48,424 nucleotides of DNA from Spirochaetaceae bacterium (GTDB lineage: Bacteria > Spirochaetota > Spirochaetia > Treponematales > Breznakiellaceae): positions 1 through 48,424 of the forward strand of contig JAITHJ010000048.1 in assembly GCA_031280035.1 (NCBI GenBank), in the 5' to 3' direction. Under the pieces are notes generated by a model. It ran no database searches. It saw nothing but the letters and a program-made list of their open reading frames with translations, and was not told where the DNA came from. A program made the translations under genes and the position numbers. Shown here one piece after another: positions 44,801-48,424 of the stretch (its first letter is position 1; each line of letters opens with the position of its first letter).

Positions 44801-45808
44801 TCTGAGTACACAAAAGCATTTGATATGGATAAACATTCGCCGCTTCCAAAAGTAAGTCTGGCGCAGATTTATCTAATTACAGGAAAGCTTGAACATGCGC
44901 GCCTCTATGCCGAAGACTGCTTAAAAGCGACTAATCACGAATGGATGTTCCGTTTCGGCATGGATCTTGACCAATATGCAAGAGATCTTCATGAAATACT
45001 TTATAAAGCCTATTTAGGACTTTACAATTGTGAGAAATTCAAATTATCCGGCACAATAAAAGAACGCTGGAGCAATTTTATAAAAAAATCAACCTATCTA
45101 TTTAGATATACTATACATAAAAAACTTTATGAGAAACATTCCCTTATTACGGCGCATTCATACAATATAAATGAAATGGGCGGACAATTTGTTGATGCGC
45201 TTATACAATATTATAACTCATTCAGCAGTTATAAAGATCGCGCGTCATTTTATCTTAAACTTGCCGCAGATTACGAAACAAAACTTATTGAAAAATCAAT
45301 GCCCTCGTATTTATATGAAGAAGGAAAATTAAAAGAGAACGCAGCTTTTCTGGAAGACGCTATCAAAAATCTTGATGCTGTTTGGGAGAGAGATACAATA
45401 GCAAACTCTCTTGCCAGCCTTTATCATTCAGCTAAAAACAAAAAACAAAAAGAACGTTCATGGGCAGCCGCAGAATCATTATACCTGATGAATTCCGGCG
45501 CGCTGCTGCAGAATCTTATACGGCTGCCTGTGGAACTTAACGTTACCGGAGGCTCAAATTCCCAAAACAGGAAGACAATGAAAGCCCTGTCTAAGACCGG
45601 TTTTATGCCTGTTTCGGCGCGGAGCAGATATTCGTGCCGTTTTTCGCTGGATATTACCATCGCTGACGGCGCCGCGCAAGGTATAGTGCTCGACCGAATT
45701 TCTGGAAAAAGCATTACGCGTACAACCATTCCCCTAAACGATTTTTCCCGCGCGGCGTTATCCGAATTTGCAAATAAATTTTCCGCCGCTGTCTTTAATG
45801 TCAAGTAA
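41861..45808 (+). CDS. transglutaminase-like membrane protein with TPR C-terminus, 1315 aa
   Basis: Residues 1-220 hold about six membrane segments, as in TgpA-type proteins. A transglutaminase-like core follows: cysteine in FESRRGYCSYFAMSFASML, histidine in SANAHAWVEVFF and aspartate in WIEFDPTTQI, the complete catalytic triad. Another span (LFPVILTAVFLSVIIIRF) comes at ~610. Near residue 725 there is a signal-peptide-like stretch (IKTLIFALFLTLFLTHDSTRAQ), then TPR units (YWEQAVTLFNEGKKNYPEDWRFPEELGDLY...) and a final beta domain. It probably acts on envelope proteins or peptidoglycan with MoxR/DUF58. ATG 41861 has gagggagt before it. Confidence 0.85.
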   Translation: MQKQSGYNSTPAAVIVRSAALFGVIFQYNLIADELTSTSVFISTTVCAFFAGYALYFNKTKPLHAVITLLLAPFAARMLLALPRLFTAGNLQANIALDSLLLNYDRNNFVLCIPFYYAAITTFFSSLSRRVLRTMTLLDCVIIAVTFSITRSAEIKFYNLSIVPISVFGLLLFLELLAMVISIPKEISIKKKETASAFALLICFMLVSGAILISQSGKGKADNTSAGNKTTDMAGGKGLIRPEVFNFDMTPFLNLNTEVSLGNDLIFIVRKNKNDNHIFMRRFVLSAYNSVKTNDADAGFTRNDIVDEKNQRMEIPVGESSWVIPRYKKRSNLEQEYYIKNIDGSAFLAMNEPVSVIPYKNYDSSSFKSVYAVKSMITDADMPDLYKVSLAYKNDPCFGMTPEEFLWYTAYANSKNGITPTEEKIQQLAERITASCNDNFSKVLTLLGFLTFGEYRYSLKPGIASDGDQLNYFLFESRRGYCSYFAMSFASMLRSLQIPSRVVVGFYLDPLTERLGFYPVRSANAHAWVEVFFPEYGWIEFDPTTQILAEDELDPGTEGASYDNFEQLMKEILENRSKLEAKSKAEEQQENTFLKIIHSTVEKVRSLLFPVILTAVFLSVIIIRFRFYFLSRAGTQARKRTIYLWRHIVFRLRFKGYKKARRQTEYEWILTLPHNELLTKLYDNVSCAKYAPSYTDNNYALFFEDYKRFSAAYKNITRYKIKTLIFALFLTLFLTHDSTRAQEEQKNAEDIYKAAEKAVREEYWEQAVTLFNEGKKNYPEDWRFPEELGDLYSSKGLHRLAKNEYLIAYNIIPDDLYLIYSLAMTCASLNENSEAALYFENYLAINPDNTDVISSLGWLYLKLHRLKEGESLLLSAIENHGADKRLSMTLAIIYSDMLNYEEAEHWYNVSIDTSLKTGTFESLIFASTAYYNYAILESRFYNYNNAYINAQKSLDMANRDTGHMIHGELYLRRLDFSNSFSEYTKAFDMDKHSPLPKVSLAQIYLITGKLEHARLYAEDCLKATNHEWMFRFGMDLDQYARDLHEILYKAYLGLYNCEKFKLSGTIKERWSNFIKKSTYLFRYTIHKKLYEKHSLITAHSYNINEMGGQFVDALIQYYNSFSSYKDRASFYLKLAADYETKLIEKSMPSYLYEEGKLKENAAFLEDAIKNLDAVWERDTIANSLASLYHSAKNKKQKERSWAAAESLYLMNSGALLQNLIRLPVELNVTGGSNSQNRKTMKALSKTGFMPVSARSRYSCRFSLDITIADGAAQGIVLDRISGKSITRTTIPLNDFSRAALSEFANKFSAAVFNVK

Positions 45809-45853
45809 AACAACAAAAATACCGATAAATAGCCGGAGACTTACGTTTATTTT

Positions 45854-47029
45854 ATGAACCGGATTTCATGGGCGCTTGTTATATTTTTTGCCTCCGGCAT
45901 ACCGGTTTTTGCAAATTCAAGCATTACTTATAGAGAAGAATCAGAGAAGCGAATTGTACAAAGAATCCAATGGCAGGAAGATGATTCCGTTTTGAATTTT
46001 TTAGTTGAAATACAGAAAAATGAAAATGGCAAATGGATCAACAAAATAAATCAAATAACGGAAAATAACTATATTGAAATTTCACTTCTGCACGGCCTGT
46101 ACCGGTATCGCGTTACGCCAAGCGATCTATTGGGACGGCGGCTTCCCGCAGCGGCGTGGTCTGAATTGTCTATTGCCCAGCTCTTTCAGCCTGAAATAAC
46201 TAAATACGCTCCTGACACGTTCTATCTGGATGAAGACCGTGCTGAATTTACACTGAAGCTTACCGGAAGCAACATATTGCAAGAATCAAGAATATTTCTA
46301 CGCGATGAGGGCGGTAAAGAAATCGAAGGAGATAGCTTTGCCGTATCAAAAAACGGTAAGACAGCTCAGTTAGAATATAAAAAAGCGGCGCTTTCTGAAG
46401 GCGTTTTCGATTTGGTTGTAGAAAACCCCGGAGGCTTAAATTCCGTGCTGCGAAATTTTAGAGTCATAAAAAACAAGTCCTCCAACAGACCGGATTCTCC
46501 CGCAAATTTTTATGTTTTTGAAGGATATGCGCCGTTTATTGCCTTTCCTGGCGTTTTTAACAACTATTTTGCCCGCCGCTTTTTTGAGTCGGGATTTAAT
46601 ATGCGCGCAGGCTGGCAGCCAATTAAATTTAAGAACGGCTTGCTCGGCGGGGAATTCAGTCCTTCATATCATTATCTATCAAAACCTGTCATGAATCCGA
46701 ATTACAGCAGCTATAATATCAAAGCGCAGCTTCTTGATTTTAGAATAAACGCTGTTTGGAGTAAATTCCTTGCCTTGCGCTACAAGATTAACCTGCGCGC
46801 CGGCGCCGGTATTACTATTTTTACCGACGTTCATCTTGAAGAAAACAGACTGCGAAGCCCTATACAAGGCGGATGGACGCCATCGTTAGATATAGGAGCG
46901 TCAGTCTCTTTCCAGATTTTCTCTAATTTTTTTATTGACGCCGGCACGGAGCTTTTATACATAATCTCTGTTGATAATCCGCCTCCGGTATACTTGATGC
47001 CTGTCCTTGCAATAGGCTTTAAATTTTAA
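45854..47029 (+). CDS. predicted outer-membrane or surface beta-barrel protein
   Basis: A signal peptide (MNRISWALVIFFASGIPVFANS) leads a 391-aa protein. Residues ~110-200 look like an Ig-like/IPT-type beta domain (PEITKYAPDTFYLDEDRAEFTLKLTGSNI). The rest has amphipathic strands (FIAFPGVFNNYFARRFFESGFNMRAGW, ALRYKINLRAGAGITIF, SNFFIDAGTELLYII) and ends GFKF with a terminal phenylalanine, typical of outer-membrane barrels. Function unknown. It follows the transglutaminase gene by 45 bases. Confidence 0.7.
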   Translation: MNRISWALVIFFASGIPVFANSSITYREESEKRIVQRIQWQEDDSVLNFLVEIQKNENGKWINKINQITENNYIEISLLHGLYRYRVTPSDLLGRRLPAAAWSELSIAQLFQPEITKYAPDTFYLDEDRAEFTLKLTGSNILQESRIFLRDEGGKEIEGDSFAVSKNGKTAQLEYKKAALSEGVFDLVVENPGGLNSVLRNFRVIKNKSSNRPDSPANFYVFEGYAPFIAFPGVFNNYFARRFFESGFNMRAGWQPIKFKNGLLGGEFSPSYHYLSKPVMNPNYSSYNIKAQLLDFRINAVWSKFLALRYKINLRAGAGITIFTDVHLEENRLRSPIQGGWTPSLDIGASVSFQIFSNFFIDAGTELLYIISVDNPPPVYLMPVLAIGFKF

Positions 47030-47121
47030 ACTATCTCTGATATTCTTCAGAAAGATGCTAAATCTGCCTTGCTTCAAAAAGGTAATGCAGAAAATTAAAT
47101 TCTTAAGGAAGGATGTGTAAA

Positions 47122-47562
47122 ATGAAAAAGACTAATATACTTTTCGTGTTATTTTTGTGTCTTTTGGAATTTATTATAAGCTGTGAAAATTTCAATCCGT
47201 CATTTGAGGATTTTCTGGAAACCTCTGCCGACCCTGAAAATAAAAAGGGATTCCTTGCGTATGAAATCGTTATTACACCTTCCAGTTTATTCAGCAGCGA
47301 CTCAGGACACTTCTCGCTTAATTTAGTTCCTTTAAGCGGCGGAGCTACCCTTGATTTAAGCTCAGACTGGATACTCCATAACAATATTTTATCATACAAA
47401 GCCGGCGCGCATAAAATACCTTATGGCGGGTACAAATTATCGTGCCGTGTACAGAATCCTCAATCTTCTTTGACCAATGAAACAACTATTTGGATTCTAC
47501 CCGGAGAAACGTCAATATACAGCCGTTCTTTTTCTGAAGCCGATTTTACATCAAACAACTAG
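47122..47562 (+). CDS. small lipoprotein of unknown function, 146 aa
   Basis: The signal MKKTNILFVLFLCLLEFIISC is a lipoprotein leader with lipobox FIISC. The mature part is predicted to be beta-rich, with paired strands (HFSLNLVPLSGGATLDLSSDWILHN, IPYGGYKLSCRVQNP) resembling a carboxypeptidase-regulatory/Ig-like fold; the function is unknown. The ATG at 47122, preceded by aaggaagg, is preferred over the ATG at 47113 that starts in the same region. It converges with the next gene eight bases later. Confidence 0.7.
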   Translation: MKKTNILFVLFLCLLEFIISCENFNPSFEDFLETSADPENKKGFLAYEIVITPSSLFSSDSGHFSLNLVPLSGGATLDLSSDWILHNNILSYKAGAHKIPYGGYKLSCRVQNPQSSLTNETTIWILPGETSIYSRSFSEADFTSNN

Positions 47563-47570
47563 GAGGCGGC

Positions 47571-48206
47571 TTAACTGTTTTTAGACGGCTCTACCGGCAA
47601 AATATATTTTAGGTGTCCGTTTTCTTCGTATATTATTTTCTGGATAAACATTTCTTCAATGATTTTCTCTATATCTTCGTTCTGCTTGATTTTTAATAAG
47701 GTTTTTATGTGTCCGCTCAGCCCTTTTTTGCTTTTGGGCCGCTTATTAGACGTTACTTTATTGAGATTCTCCTTAATCCTTAAGATGTTTTCTTCTTGAA
47801 CCTCATTCTGTCCGAAATCGTTCTGGGAATTTATAAAACTGCTGTTCAACTGTTTAAAGCTTACAATTCTTTTAATATCAAAATTCTTTAATTTTAAATA
47901 TTCAATAAGCGGATCATAACCCGTATCTTTTGAATATATAATGTACTCCTTGTTTTTATATTGAGAAGTATAGTACCCAAGAAAATATACCAGAAAAAAA
48001 TCCAACGCATTTTTTTTGCCAAATGAGCGTATCTGTATCCATTCTACCGAATCTCCATAAGGCTGAGTCATCTGAATTAAACTTACAGGTATTTTTTTTT
48101 GATTCTCGCCGACAATAATGAGCATCTTTATTTTTTCATTGATTATATCGGTATTTATATCCTGAACATTTTCATAATCGACTAGGATGTATGCATCATA
48201 TTCCAT
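47571..48206 (-). CDS. PIN/NYN-like domain protein, 211 aa
   Basis: The N-terminus YDAYILVDYENVQDINTDII matches the start of PIN/NYN-fold nucleases, with the acidic residue of ILVDYENV, and a second block KKNALDFFLVYFLGYYTS (NALD). A third conserved strand is EYIIYSKDTGYDPLIEYL. The C-terminal ~60 residues are helical and basic (NKRPKSKKGLSGHIKTLL), perhaps a winged-helix RNA- or DNA-binding tail. PIN-like proteins are ribonucleases in many cases; activity here is inferred. Confidence 0.75.
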   Translation of the reverse strand: MEYDAYILVDYENVQDINTDIINEKIKMLIIVGENQKKIPVSLIQMTQPYGDSVEWIQIRSFGKKNALDFFLVYFLGYYTSQYKNKEYIIYSKDTGYDPLIEYLKLKNFDIKRIVSFKQLNSSFINSQNDFGQNEVQEENILRIKENLNKVTSNKRPKSKKGLSGHIKTLLKIKQNEDIEKIIEEMFIQKIIYEENGHLKYILPVEPSKNS

Positions 48207-48388
48207 AAGTAAAGCTCCGGTTGTATTTGCTTTTTTAATAATTCTAGCCTTTTATAACTTCACTGTCAATATCTGCGTCCGTACTCACGCCTACAGGACG
48301 CCTCGCTGACTAAACTCAGAAACAAATAGGACACCCAGCCTCGTGGTAGAATGGAAAAACCAAGACCATTGTACTGAGGAGGCAAGCC

Positions 48389-48424
48389 ATGAAAGGCTCA
48401 ATCGGGTGTCCTACAAGGATTGTA
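48389..48424 (+). CDS. 5' end of an ORF leaving the window, possibly a transposase
   Basis: An ATG preceded by gaggaggc opens MKGSIGCPTRIV and runs off the end. Upstream, taggacaccc (48327-48336) is the exact reverse complement of gggtgtccta (48404-48413), inside this ORF. The very strong ribosome-binding site and the nearby repeat suggest the left part of an insertion element, but only 12 codons are visible. Confidence 0.35.
   Translation, partial: MKGSIGCPTRIV

Overview
The window reads as a chromosomal segment of a spirochaete, most likely a treponeme. The best markers are a periplasmic core flagellin (flaB) with a sigma-28-like promoter, many exported proteins and lipoproteins with spirochaete-style lipoboxes, and an anaerobic metabolism (glycerol utilisation with a BFD-type dehydrogenase, fchA/folD one-carbon genes). 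A host-associated gut treponeme is an inference from gene content; no 16S rRNA gene is present. Taxon and pathway names rest on motif recognition only, since no database was searched.

Layout. 1-6.5 kb: end of an AlgX/AlgJ-like O-acetyltransferase-associated protein, a 57-aa two-cluster ferredoxin missing from the ORF track, an M23 peptidase, PEGA-like and other envelope proteins, uppP and a large protein ending in a pRiA4b ORF-3-like domain. 6.6-10.1 kb: one operon fchA-folD-atpD-atpC behind a good promoter; atpDC stands alone without the rest of an F-type ATP synthase. 10.1-16.5 kb: DUF192 lipoprotein, a PflX-like radical SAM protein, DUF362 protein, HEAT-repeat protein, lipoprotein, aroC. 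16.5-19.7 kb: tRNA-Pro(GGG), rpsU, an RsuA/RluB-type pseudouridine synthase coupled to a putative PD-(D/E)XK protein, flaB. 19.7-26.9 kb: rseP and a glycerol cluster (glpK, GlpA-like, a GlpB-like/DUF1667 fusion, glpF), with a diverged tandem duplication at the junction before glpF. 26.9-30.4 kb: rpe and a thiamine ABC transporter (thiB, thiP) under a TPP riboswitch, with no ATPase gene. 30.5-39.5 kb: adenine deaminase followed by a surface-glycan region. 39.6-47 kb: a moxR / DUF58 / transglutaminase-TPR operon and a predicted outer-membrane protein. The window ends with a lipoprotein, a PIN/NYN-like protein and what may be the left end of an insertion element.

The most striking feature lies in 32.3-39.5 kb. 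Three genes are interrupted by long pure poly-C tracts (16, 10 and 18 C at 32366, 36941 and 38681). In each case a reading frame with a plausible start enters the tract, and the catalytic-domain frame continues on the other side, open but out of register. One base of slippage (minus one, plus one, minus one respectively) would restore a single long protein whose two halves are joined by a polyproline hinge. The genes are two SAM-dependent methyltransferases and a GT39/ArnT-like membrane glycosyltransferase, next to a polyprenyl-phosphate glycosyltransferase-GtrA fusion. This looks like a multi-gene phase-variable glycan-modification locus, with all three genes OFF in this assembly. One methyltransferase cassette is AT-rich and is bracketed by a near-perfect 66-bp duplication of the end of ade, marking it as a recent insertion. 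Long homopolymers are error-prone, so exact tract lengths need checking; the two-sided open frames do not depend on exact length.
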